From assembly GCA_019422485.1 (NCBI GenBank), contig JAHZDG010000028.1, positions 1-28,904 of the forward strand: DNA of 28,904 bases, given 5' to 3'. How positions within the stretch are numbered: position 1 is the first letter of the stretch; each line of letters opens with the position of its first letter. The position numbers were made by a program, and so were the translations under genes. Positions 1 to 7,730 of this stretch are shown in pieces. The notes below the pieces were generated by a model. The model made no database searches. It had not been told where the DNA came from and saw only the letters and a program-made list of their open reading frames with translations. The DNA is from Alistipes sp. (GTDB lineage: Bacteria; Bacteroidota; Bacteroidia; Bacteroidales; Rikenellaceae).

Positions 1-1372
1 TCTGCTGCAGGGAGTTCACGTAACCGGCTGCCCGAGCCTGCAACATAATGTTTCCGATGGCCGTGGCTTCCGACGGACCTGCCACCACCGGCAACCCGAT
101 GGCATTGGCCGTAAACTGATTCAAGAGCTTGTTTTTGGAGCCGCCCCCGATGATGTGCAATTTTTCGATGGGGAACGGAGCCAGTTTCTGGAATTTACCC
201 AGAATATCCTTGTATTTGAGAGCCAGCGATTCGAAGATGCAGCGAATCAACTGAGGATGGGTTTCCGGAACGGGCTGCCCGCTGCGGGTGCAGAACTCTG
301 CAATCGCCTTGATCATGCTCTTGGGGTTGGCGAACGAAGGATCGTCCGGATCGATGAACGAACGGAACGCTTCGGCTTCACCGGCCATCTTGACGATTTC
401 GGGATAGCTGTATTCGGTGCCCTGCTTTTTCCACTCCTTGATGCACTGTTCCAGGATCCACATCCCGGTAATGTTCTTCAGCAGACGGGTCGTACCTTCC
501 ACCCCACCTTCGTTGGTGATGTTCAGGGCGGCAGTTTCTTCGGTGATCACGGCGTCTTTCACCTCGATCCCCATCAGCGACCAGGTCCCCGAGCTGAGGT
601 AAGCGAACTTTTCGTCTTTGGCCGGAACCGCAGCCACCGCCGAAGCCGTATCGTGACCGGCCACAGCCACCACCGGCACCGGACCCAGGCCCGTATCGGT
701 GGCCAAGGCTTCACGCAGCGGACCGATCACCACACCCGGCAAAATCACTTCGCCGAACAGCGAAGCCGGAACGCCCATTTTTTCGAGCAACTGGGTTTCG
801 ATCTTCTTGGTCCGGGGGTTCAGCAACTGCGAGGTCGAGGCAATCGTATATTCGGTCACCCGTTTCCCGGTCAGCATATAGCTCAGGGCGTCGGGCATAA
901 ACAGAGCCTGCACAGCGGCATTCAGCACCGAAGAGCCGTCACGTTTCATGGCATACAACTGATACAGGCTATTGAAGTTCATCACCTGAATCCCGGTCAA
1001 TGCATATACTTCATCGCGAGGCATCACCTTTTCGAAATACTGTTCGGGAGCGCCTTCGGTATGGGTATCGCGGTAGGCGTAGGGCAAGCCCAGCAGCTGA
1101 CCGTCCGAACCCAAAAATGCAAAATCGACCCCCCAGGTATCGATCCCGATGGAGGTGATCGGCGTACCTTCCTTGGCGCAGGCGATCATGCCTTCACGCA
1201 GGTGTTCGTAGAGCGAGAAAATATTCCAGTAAAAATGGCCACCCAATTCCATGATTTGGTTGGGGAAACGGGTCAACTCTTTCATATGGAGTTTACCGTC
1301 ACGCAGCGTACCCAGAATGGAACGACCGCTGGTCGCCCCCAGGTCAAAAGCCAAAAACGAAATTTCTTTCAT
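1..1372 (-). CDS. rhaB: Rhamnulokinase (FGGY-family sugar kinase), 3' end outside the window
   Basis: Phosphorylates L-rhamnulose to L-rhamnulose 1-phosphate with ATP in the cytoplasm, the second step of L-rhamnose catabolism. The minus strand is open from the ATG at 1372 to the window edge, giving 457 codons; rhamnulokinases are usually near 480-490 residues, so only a short C-terminal piece is missing. The FGGY features are visible: the N-terminal phosphate motif FDLGATSGR (about residues 9-17), the substrate segment IDTWGVDFAF, the GHDTASAV segment, SSGTWSLMG at the domain junction and the C-terminal nucleotide-binding IGGGSKNKLLNQ. The start is chosen because MKEISFLAFDLG is the normal family N terminus. 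It follows two secreted GH78 genes on the same strand but is separated from them by 442 bp with its own promoter. A fuculokinase-like or other FGGY role is possible, but the rhamnosidase context favours rhamnulose. Confidence 0.9.
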   Translation of the reverse strand, partial: MKEISFLAFDLGATSGRSILGTLRDGKLHMKELTRFPNQIMELGGHFYWNIFSLYEHLREGMIACAKEGTPITSIGIDTWGVDFAFLGSDGQLLGLPYAYRDTHTEGAPEQYFEKVMPRDEVYALTGIQVMNFNSLYQLYAMKRDGSSVLNAAVQALFMPDALSYMLTGKRVTEYTIASTSQLLNPRTKKIETQLLEKMGVPASLFGEVILPGVVIGPLREALATDTGLGPVPVVAVAGHDTASAVAAVPAKDEKFAYLSSGTWSLMGIEVKDAVITEETAALNITNEGGVEGTTRLLKNITGMWILEQCIKEWKKQGTEYSYPEIVKMAGEAEAFRSFIDPDDPSFANPKSMIKAIAEFCTRSGQPVPETHPQLIRCIFESLALKYKDILGKFQKLAPFPIEKLHIIGGGSKNKLLNQFTANAIGLPVVAGPSEATAIGNIMLQARAAGYVNSLQQ

Positions 1373-1814
1373 CCGTTACAATAAAATAGTTTTTGATTAC
1401 AAGCATCCCACCGCCCCCATCAGACTCGAACCCGCAGGTCGTCAGACCGATTTTCAGGGAGTTCCCGGCTCTGGGACATTGATTTAGGGCGAACCTGGCC
1501 GTTTTTCATAGATATCGATCTCTTTTCAGGGCGCCTGCTATCACTTGACAAATATAAATAAAACCCTCCGAAATTCAAACCCGGCTCCATTTTCCTGCCG
1601 CGTTTTTCTCCAAGTGCACACTCTTCTGTTGTTTCCACGCAAACCCCTTCCGGCAGAAAGCCACTCCCTCCTGTCTCCAAAGCTCAGCATACTCCGACAA
1701 ACATAGCGTCTCCCTAAAGAAAATCCCTGAGGGATCCGCCCCGCAAGCCTGCTTTGCTCCGAGACCGCTCCCACAGGGATATAAAATGATATTCTATCGA
1801 GTCGCTTTCAAAAA
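1373..1814 (-). other. 442-bp rhaB leader and intergenic region
   Basis: No convincing gene is seen. Read on the minus strand from the GH78 stop, it holds a short inverted repeat ATCCCTCAGGGAT at 1723-1735 followed by TTTCTTTA, a weak terminator candidate. Next comes an isolated -7-like TATGTTTG at 1698-1705 with no matching -33 element, then the strong promoter at 1549-1579. Between that promoter and rhaB lies a leader of about 170 nt. The leader contains a possible 29-codon ORF starting at 1509 and ending at 1420, and a tRNA T-arm-like GGGTTCGAGTC at 1423-1433. The small ORF has no clear family resemblance and could be chance. Confidence 0.6.
1549..1579 (-). promoter_or_regulatory. Bacteroidetes-type promoter of rhaB
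   Basis: On the minus strand, TTTG (1576-1579) is followed after exactly 19 bases by TATATTTG (1549-1556). This is a full match to the Bacteroidetes primary sigma consensus TTTG / TAnnTTTG. Transcription would begin near 1543, leaving an unusually long leader before the rhaB ATG at 1372. Confidence 0.75.
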
Positions 1815-3578
1815 TCAGCGCAGCACTTTCACGCCTTTCGGGGCTTTGACCGTCGTAGCAACCGATCCATCCGCCTGACGCTGATGACGGATTTTCACCA
1901 CTCCCATCGGCGTGGGAACCGTGCCTTCGACCCATTGCAGGTCACCCAGATGCGGTTCAACCCGAATCACCCGGCAACCCGGTTCGACAATCGTCACACC
2001 CAAGACATGTTCGGTCAGCCAAGCCGTCGGCCCCGAAGCCCAGCCGTGACAGAAGCTGTGACGCAAGCCCTTATAACAGTAGTCGCCATACGTGCGGTGC
2101 ACATCCACTTTCCCCTCCGGTACGATTTCGTCGATTCGGGCAGCGTTCTCCATCCAACGAATATCGAAATCTTCCCAGAAAGTCGTAGCCCCCAGATCAA
2201 GCATAGAACCCCAATAACGGCGGATATTGTTCAGCGCCTCGGTATAATCTCCCGCCAGTGCCTTGGCCTGCAACATGTAATAGCCATAGAAAGTCGAGAA
2301 ACGCTCTACGCCGTCTTTCGACAACACTTCGTTAGCCTGTTCGGCCGGAACCAAACCCGCCAGTGCGCTCAGCGCCGCCGCTTGTTTGGCCGTTTGATAG
2401 TCGGGAACCACCCGGCTCATCCGATCGACCGTAGCACGACATTGAGCGGCCAGTTCTTCATTTTCCAACACCGTGGAAAGTTCCTCGCCGGCCTCGAGTG
2501 CCATCAGCAACAACGCATGCAACCCGGCATTGACCGCCGGTTTATTCTGACTGGTCGGCCAATCCAGAAAGCGGCCTCCGCCTGTCAGGTGTTCATGTCC
2601 CTGTTCATCCACAGCCTCCATCAGCCACGGCAAGAGTTGATCCAGATAGGGTTTCTGTTCCGCCAAATAGGCCTTATCCCCGGTATAGTGATAATAATCC
2701 CGATGAATCAGCACCCACCAGAGCGTATAGGCACAGATCCCGTTCATCCAACCCGGCAGCGGAGTCTGGTCACGCGCCTGATCCAACGTTTTGCGCAACA
2801 CCTCGTTATCCCCGAAGACCGACAGAATGGTCCGCAATTCGGGATGCGCGTCGCCCATCCACACCAGCCGATCGCGTTTGATACCGTCCCACAGGTAGTT
2901 CTGCATATTCAGGTGAACGGTATAGGCTCCCGTCATCCAGATGCTATCCAGACGCGGATCGCTCGAACGGAACGACCCCAGATACGGTATATCCCGGTAG
3001 ACAAAAATGGCCCGTACTTCCTGCAACTTCACTTTGACATCCTCGGTCAGCAGATCGAGCCGCACGAACCGGAAACCCGAATTTCCCACTTCGCTCACGC
3101 CGTACCAGGGTACTTCCATCTGAAAATCGCGCATGGCATGGTCGTTGGTCGCCCCGCTTTCGGGCGTAATATTGCTCATGGCCTCGCTGACCGACTCACC
3201 CAAACGCACCCGGAAGCGGATCGGCTTCCGTCCCGAAATATCGCCTACCACGATCTGTACCCCGCCGTGAATTTCCCTTCCGAAGTCCAACAGGATCGAA
3301 GGACGCCGACCCTCTTTGCTGGTCAGGATGCAGTGAGGATAGGGAGCATTGATCATCTGTCCTTTCCCTCTGGCCAGCAACACCTCGGGCGACTCGATCA
3401 ACTCTTCGTTTTGCAGCCACATCACCCGCACCGGAGGCAGATAAGTACGCATACGCGTATCGTGTTCCAACGTATCGGACATTCCTTCCGGGAACACCGG
3501 AGGCAACTGGGCGGACAGCTGCAACGCCCCTCCCAACATCAATAAAAGCAGTAATTTTTTCATATAACCAATCTTCAT
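1815..3578 (-). CDS. Secreted GH78 alpha-L-rhamnosidase-family protein (short form)
   Basis: Probably hydrolyses terminal alpha-L-rhamnose from glycans in the periplasm or at the cell surface. The 587-residue product has a signal peptide with a leucine-rich core ending near LSAQ, a beta-sandwich N-terminal part, and an (alpha/alpha)6-barrel-like catalytic part. GH78-type signatures are DGIKRDRLVWMGDAHPE (about residues 231-247, acid region), TTFWEDFD with candidate base Glu near 469, and SFCHGWASGPTAWL (about 508-521). It is shorter than the 700-1000 residues of many GH78 enzymes because extra N-terminal modules are absent. The ATG at 3563 (MKKLLLLL) is an equally good start and gives a cleaner signal peptide. 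The gene lies 19 bp after another GH78 gene, so they are almost certainly co-transcribed. Exact substrate is unknown; the subset with this architecture also includes poorly characterised members. Confidence 0.82.
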   Translation of the reverse strand: MKIGYMKKLLLLLMLGGALQLSAQLPPVFPEGMSDTLEHDTRMRTYLPPVRVMWLQNEELIESPEVLLARGKGQMINAPYPHCILTSKEGRRPSILLDFGREIHGGVQIVVGDISGRKPIRFRVRLGESVSEAMSNITPESGATNDHAMRDFQMEVPWYGVSEVGNSGFRFVRLDLLTEDVKVKLQEVRAIFVYRDIPYLGSFRSSDPRLDSIWMTGAYTVHLNMQNYLWDGIKRDRLVWMGDAHPELRTILSVFGDNEVLRKTLDQARDQTPLPGWMNGICAYTLWWVLIHRDYYHYTGDKAYLAEQKPYLDQLLPWLMEAVDEQGHEHLTGGGRFLDWPTSQNKPAVNAGLHALLLMALEAGEELSTVLENEELAAQCRATVDRMSRVVPDYQTAKQAAALSALAGLVPAEQANEVLSKDGVERFSTFYGYYMLQAKALAGDYTEALNNIRRYWGSMLDLGATTFWEDFDIRWMENAARIDEIVPEGKVDVHRTYGDYCYKGLRHSFCHGWASGPTAWLTEHVLGVTIVEPGCRVIRVEPHLGDLQWVEGTVPTPMGVVKIRHQRQADGSVATTVKAPKGVKVLR

Positions 3579-3597
3579 TCTGACAATATTTCTCTTT

Positions 3598-5862
3598 TTA
3601 ACGCGACGTCAGCCGAAAGGTATGTCGTCCCGAACCGACTCCTGCAATTTTTACGGATCCATTGAGCGGTTTCAGGTCGTTCAACACCTTTCCATCCATC
3701 TCGACCTGCACCCGTTTGGCATCCACGCCCGATACCAACGGCAAATATACATCTCCGGTCATATTGGCCGGCATCTCTACCGTCAAATCGAACGTTCCCG
3801 GCCGGTTTTCGAACGATACGCTCACCGCCCCCCGAATGGTCGGCACTTTGATCGAGGCTTCGCTCAACCAGGCCGGCTGAGGAGCGATACGCACCCGACG
3901 GAATCCGGCTTCGAGCGGTTCGACACCCATCAGTTTTCGCGGAATGATGTTGCCCGGAACAGCTCCCCAAATATGATTCCAATCCTGATTGGGTTTAAAG
4001 AGAATATCCCAAGCCTCCATCGTCACGGTCGATCCGGCACGGATCATATTGTACCAACTGCGCAGATCGGTCGAACTCATCAGATCGAGCGCCTGTTCGG
4101 CCTGCCCCGTTTCGTAGAGCGCCTCCATCAGGAATTGTGAGGCATACACACTGCACTCCATGCCCCGCGAAGCGATATACTGTCCCATGGGCCCTAACAT
4201 GCGGGGTTCGGCCACCCCTAAAGCGACCGGAAAGATATTGCTGTACAACGACACGCTGTCAGTGCCGATCCCGTCCCGATACAGACCCGACTTCCGATCG
4301 AAGAACAGGCGATTGATGCTGTTCCGCACCTTTTCAGCCTGTTGAGCATAAGCGGCCGAATCAGCCGTTTCGCCCATAGCCCCGGCTAAACGACTCAGCA
4401 ACGCCAGCGAAGCATAATGGAACGAATTGGGGCTGATGTTGCGGGGCGTAAAGACAAAGCGATCGCGCGGCCAGTCGGTGATATCGGCCAGACGCTGATT
4501 CTGGGGCAGGTGAATCAACTCTTTCAGAGCGCTGTCCACCCGCGGATTGCCTTCCACGCTAATAATACCGTTCTCGTCTTCGAGCACCGACAGGGTTTTC
4601 TTTTTGAGCAGTTCATAGTGAGCCCGGGCCGAACGGATGTCCCCCGTATACAGATAGTCATACCAGGCAATCATCACCGACTGCAGGATCCATTCCGTAG
4701 GCCAGGTTGCGTTGTAAAGCAGATATTCATGGGAACGCCGCGCCATCGAGTATTCGTTGTCCGCACAATAATGGCACAACTGATTGAGCAGTGCATCGGC
4801 TTCGTACGGGATCCGTTCCCGATCCCCATCCACATAGATTCCGGCAAACGTGGTTGCCTTGACCGAATAACGACACAGCTCCCACACCTGATTGAGCACC
4901 GTATCCGACGAAGTAAACTGTACGGCCATATCATCGAACGGATAGCTCACACTCTGACGCGTCAATGCGCTGGCCGCCAACGGACGGTTATAACCTTCCA
5001 CTTCGCAATAACGGAACGGATAGACCTCTCCGATATAATCGGGCATCAATACTGCCAGCGGAGGGGTCGTCCGGGTATTGCGTCCACCGGCCGGAATTTT
5101 GATAAAATAGGTATGGCGGCCCGGCAACAGCCCCAATTTCATGGACTGATAACGGATCGTTCCCGGCAGACGGCGATCGACCCGACCATTCTTGAGCGCT
5201 TCGCCCAGATGAACGATCACCGAATCGCCTTCCTGTTCCGCCTCGAGCGTCAGTTTCAGCTGGGCGAACGAGGCCCGACCGAAATCGGCCCAATAGGTTC
5301 CATCCGGACAGCGCCGCAACGTCACGGGATCTTCATCCGTTTTTTCCAGCGGATAGACGGCCGTCCGGTAATCGGTCATTTCGGGTGCCGTACGGAAAGC
5401 CCGGATTTGCGACCACTCCTGCATGAATCCGTTGTTGGCCGAACGTACCATCCAATAATAGTCCGTATTGGGCTTCAGCGGTTTGCCTTCGTATTGCACG
5501 GCCACGGAATTATCCGAATTGATCGTTCCGCTGTTCCACATGTCGGGACGGAAACGCCGCAACAGTTCGGGACTCGTTGCCACCATGATCTGGTAAGCCG
5601 TCTGACGCACATTGCTACGCACGTCATTGACCTGCCAACCGAACATCGGCTGTCGGTTATAAATCAACGGAATTTGCAGCCGTTCGATGGCCCGGGCCGT
5701 ACTGTCCAGGGTCAGTTGCGTCAGGTAACCATCCATCCACACCCGATCGGTATGTTCCAACAGATCGGTTCGGAGGGCCGTCGGCGGTGCACCCTGCGCT
5801 ACGGAAAGAGTTCCCAAAACCATCAGGGACAACAACGAACTCCAGCGTATTCCTTTTCTCAT
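3598..5862 (-). CDS. Secreted GH78 alpha-L-rhamnosidase
   Basis: Likely an exo-acting alpha-L-rhamnosidase feeding the downstream rhamnulokinase. The 754-residue product starts with a typical signal peptide (charged MRKGIRW, hydrophobic core, cleavage near AQG/A). An N-terminal fibronectin-III-like domain follows (about residues 60-160, with YYWMVRSANNG and WSQIRAFRTA), then beta-sandwich material to about 310, the barrel from about 320 to 650 and a C-terminal beta domain. Catalytic-region signatures are DGDRERIPYEADAL (about 345-358, acidic cluster) and TVTMEAWD (Glu 616, candidate base), followed by DWNHIWGAVPG. The length is normal for GH78. It sits 23 bp after the membrane protein gene and 19 bp before the second GH78 gene, so the three look like one operon. 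No SusC/SusD pair is visible in the window, which is unusual for a complete polysaccharide utilisation locus, but one could lie elsewhere. Confidence 0.9.
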   Translation of the reverse strand: MRKGIRWSSLLSLMVLGTLSVAQGAPPTALRTDLLEHTDRVWMDGYLTQLTLDSTARAIERLQIPLIYNRQPMFGWQVNDVRSNVRQTAYQIMVATSPELLRRFRPDMWNSGTINSDNSVAVQYEGKPLKPNTDYYWMVRSANNGFMQEWSQIRAFRTAPEMTDYRTAVYPLEKTDEDPVTLRRCPDGTYWADFGRASFAQLKLTLEAEQEGDSVIVHLGEALKNGRVDRRLPGTIRYQSMKLGLLPGRHTYFIKIPAGGRNTRTTPPLAVLMPDYIGEVYPFRYCEVEGYNRPLAASALTRQSVSYPFDDMAVQFTSSDTVLNQVWELCRYSVKATTFAGIYVDGDRERIPYEADALLNQLCHYCADNEYSMARRSHEYLLYNATWPTEWILQSVMIAWYDYLYTGDIRSARAHYELLKKKTLSVLEDENGIISVEGNPRVDSALKELIHLPQNQRLADITDWPRDRFVFTPRNISPNSFHYASLALLSRLAGAMGETADSAAYAQQAEKVRNSINRLFFDRKSGLYRDGIGTDSVSLYSNIFPVALGVAEPRMLGPMGQYIASRGMECSVYASQFLMEALYETGQAEQALDLMSSTDLRSWYNMIRAGSTVTMEAWDILFKPNQDWNHIWGAVPGNIIPRKLMGVEPLEAGFRRVRIAPQPAWLSEASIKVPTIRGAVSVSFENRPGTFDLTVEMPANMTGDVYLPLVSGVDAKRVQVEMDGKVLNDLKPLNGSVKIAGVGSGRHTFRLTSR

Positions 5863-5885
5863 AATCTTCCTACAATATTTTACGG

Positions 5886-6623
5886 TTATGATGACTCGTG
5901 AGCACCTTCCATTTTCTGCTGAATCTGCTCCCGGTACGTCGTCGTTTTGATAGCATCTGCTCCTTTGAAAATGGTCTTCATCCCATTGACTTCTTCAATC
6001 ACCAGATAGGGCCCGGGACGATTTTGACGCACCAGCAGTCGACATCTTCCCCAATCCTTGACCCGGAAGTATCCTTTATGGGTTCCCCCGAAAGAAAATC
6101 CATTCGAACGATGTCCCGCCCTCGGGATCTGCTCCATCAGCTCCACGCTACGAATCTGTTCAAAAGGGATGGTGCATCCATACATGCCGGTAAAACGAAG
6201 CTCATGATCGGTGATTTTCACGGAGGTCGGCCAACAGCCCCAAATCAGCAACACGGCCATAAAAACCAGGGCCACGACCCAGGCCGGAATCCGAAAGAGA
6301 TCGTGCATCGACTCGGGATGATGATCAAATTGCTTAGCCTTCACGCACAAAATAACCACACTCACCATCAGCGGCAACAGCAACATCAGCGTAGTTCCCA
6401 ACGGACTTCCGAGCCAGCGGAACAAATAATATCCACCCACTGTCAGCAGCGCCGCACCGACTAAAAGCCTAAACGCATAGCGTCCCAATCCTTCGAAATC
6501 GATGTATCGTTTTCGCTCGGCGGGAAGCAAACTGTAAAAACTAATCGTGCGAGGAAATTTCCGGATGCCGAAGGCAATAACAGCCATCAGTCCACCCATG
6601 ACAATACCGGTCCAGTCCATCAT
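5886..6623 (-). CDS. Four-helix membrane protein with C-terminal PH-like domain (DUF3784-like)
   Basis: Function unknown. The 245-residue product has hydrophobic segments at about residues 5-20, 53-71, 74-94 and 111-128, so a four-helix membrane part is likely. A soluble domain of roughly 110 residues follows (VKITDHELRFTGMYG, PFEQIRSVELMEQIP, KGYFRVKDWGRCRLLV). Its alternating strand pattern and the phrase I.F..I.S.EL resemble bacterial PH-like domains found in DUF3784-type proteins. The start is ambiguous: two ATGs are adjacent (6623 and 6620), and AAGGAG lies only 2 or 5 bases upstream, which slightly favours the second. It is the first gene of the rhamnosidase operon, but nothing in it suggests sugar transport, so the link may only be transcriptional. 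The family label is from memory and is not certain. Confidence 0.6.
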   Translation of the reverse strand: MMDWTGIVMGGLMAVIAFGIRKFPRTISFYSLLPAERKRYIDFEGLGRYAFRLLVGAALLTVGGYYLFRWLGSPLGTTLMLLLPLMVSVVILCVKAKQFDHHPESMHDLFRIPAWVVALVFMAVLLIWGCWPTSVKITDHELRFTGMYGCTIPFEQIRSVELMEQIPRAGHRSNGFSFGGTHKGYFRVKDWGRCRLLVRQNRPGPYLVIEEVNGMKTIFKGADAIKTTTYREQIQQKMEGAHESS

Positions 6624-6678
6624 GACTCCTTACTAGATTTATGTAATCCGTTTCCTATTCGCACCTTCTCTCTCCCTA

Positions 6679-6710
6679 CAAAAAAAAGGATTATTTAGCA
6701 GATTGCCAAA
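6679..6710 (-). promoter_or_regulatory. Possible promoter of the membrane protein-rhamnosidase operon
   Basis: On the minus strand TTTG (6707-6710) is followed after 20 bases by TTTTTTTG (6679-6686), which fits TAnnTTTG except at the A. The T-run makes a chance match easy. The -33 element shares its end base with that of the divergent plus-strand promoter, so the two could interfere. Confidence 0.3.
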
Positions 6711-6741
6711 TTGGGAATTTCGGAAAAAACGGGTACCTTTA
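6710..6741 (+). promoter_or_regulatory. Probable promoter of uxuB-uxuA
   Basis: ATTG (6710-6713), 20 bases, then TACCTTTA (6734-6741), close to the Bacteroidetes consensus. The leader to the ATG at 6816 would be about 70 nt. Confidence 0.5.
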
Positions 6742-6815
6742 ACCTTTGACTCGGCCCGGGGAAAACCTGTCCGAAAATCATTTTCACGAAATTTACCGCT
6801 TAAAGATAGTCCGTT

Positions 6816-7628
6816 ATGAAAAATCTGTTTTGCGTACAAGACAAAGTCATCGTCATTACCGGAGCTGCCGGCGTATTAGGCACCTCCATGGTTCACCACT
6901 TTGCCGAACAAGGGGCTCGGGTCGTGATCCTCGACCGCAACGAAACGGCCGGACGCGCCCTCGAACAAGCCGTTCGGGAGAAAGGCGGCGAGGTGCTGTT
7001 CCTCTACACCGATGTGCTCGACCGTTCGCTGCTCGAACAAAACTATACCGACATCATGGCTCACTGGGGCCGCATCGACGTGCTGATCAACGGAGCCGGT
7101 GGCAACATGGCCGGAGCCACCATCCCGCCCGACAAAACCATTTTCGATCTCGATCTGGAAGCCGTCCGCAAGGTGGTCGATCTGAACCTGTTCGGCATTA
7201 TCCTCCCCACGATGGTCTTCACCAAAGCCATGATCGAACAGAAACAGGGCTCGATCATCAACATTTCGTCTGAATCGGCCATCCGTCCGCTGACCCGTGT
7301 AGCCGGCTACGGCGTTGCCAAGGCGGCCGTCACCAACTTCACAAAATACATGTGCGGAGAACTGGCCACCAAATACGGTCCCGGTCTTCGGGTCAATGCC
7401 ATCGCCCCGGGGTTCTTCATCACCGAACAGAACCGTGCTCTGTTGCTCAACCCTGACGGTTCGTTGACCGATCGGTCGAAAAAGATCCTGGCCCACACGC
7501 CTTTCGGCCGCTTTGGCGAACCCGAAGAGTTGCTCGGCACCCTGCAATGGCTGGCCAGCGACGCTTCGAAATTCGTTTCGGGGACCATGACGGTCATCGA
7601 CGGAGGGTTCGACGCCTTCTCGATCTAA
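6816..7628 (+). CDS. uxuB: SDR-family D-mannonate oxidoreductase (fructuronate reductase)
   Basis: Predicted to reduce D-fructuronate to D-mannonate with NAD(P)H in the cytoplasm, the step before mannonate dehydratase. The 270-residue protein is a classical short-chain dehydrogenase: TGAAGVLG (15-22) binds the cofactor, NGAGG (92-96) and Asn124 are conserved structural positions, and Ser152, Tyr165 and Lys169 form the catalytic set in NISSES and YGVAK. The C terminus IDGGFDAFSI is typical of sugar-acid SDRs. In many Bacteroidetes an SDR of this kind replaces the unrelated long-chain E. coli UxuB; the symbol rests on that knowledge and on the uxuA gene 102 bp downstream. Without the neighbour it could be read as another sugar-acid dehydrogenase, such as a KduD-like enzyme. 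Confidence 0.82.
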   Translation: MKNLFCVQDKVIVITGAAGVLGTSMVHHFAEQGARVVILDRNETAGRALEQAVREKGGEVLFLYTDVLDRSLLEQNYTDIMAHWGRIDVLINGAGGNMAGATIPPDKTIFDLDLEAVRKVVDLNLFGIILPTMVFTKAMIEQKQGSIINISSESAIRPLTRVAGYGVAKAAVTNFTKYMCGELATKYGPGLRVNAIAPGFFITEQNRALLLNPDGSLTDRSKKILAHTPFGRFGEPEELLGTLQWLASDASKFVSGTMTVIDGGFDAFSI

Positions 7629-7730
7629 CCGGGTCCATAAGCAAGCTTCCCGGGCGGTTCATTACCGGAAACAAAGACCCGAAGAGACTCACCTGACTGA
7701 AAAATATTTTTAACCTGTAAATACCAATAT

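Noticed and set aside
155..1384. 409-codon plus-strand open frame
   Set aside because: It lies antisense to rhaB, which has clear FGGY motifs; the product is His/Arg/Gln-rich without family features.
1423..1433. tRNA gene suggested by a T-arm-like sequence
   Set aside because: The 3' side of the supposed T stem does not pair, no D arm is present and the acceptor match is partial, so no tRNA is called.
1420..1680. 86-codon minus-strand open frame in the rhaB leader
   Set aside because: Crosses the rhaB promoter at 1549-1579 and has low-complexity, family-free content. Only its last 29 codons lie downstream of the promoter, and these are kept as a speculative leader ORF.
1884..3545. 553-codon plus-strand open frame
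   Set aside because: Antisense shadow of the short GH78 gene; long only because of the GC-rich codon use of the real gene.
4417..5901. 494-codon plus-strand open frame
   Set aside because: Antisense shadow of the 754-residue GH78 gene, rich in Arg/His/Ile with no recognisable domain.
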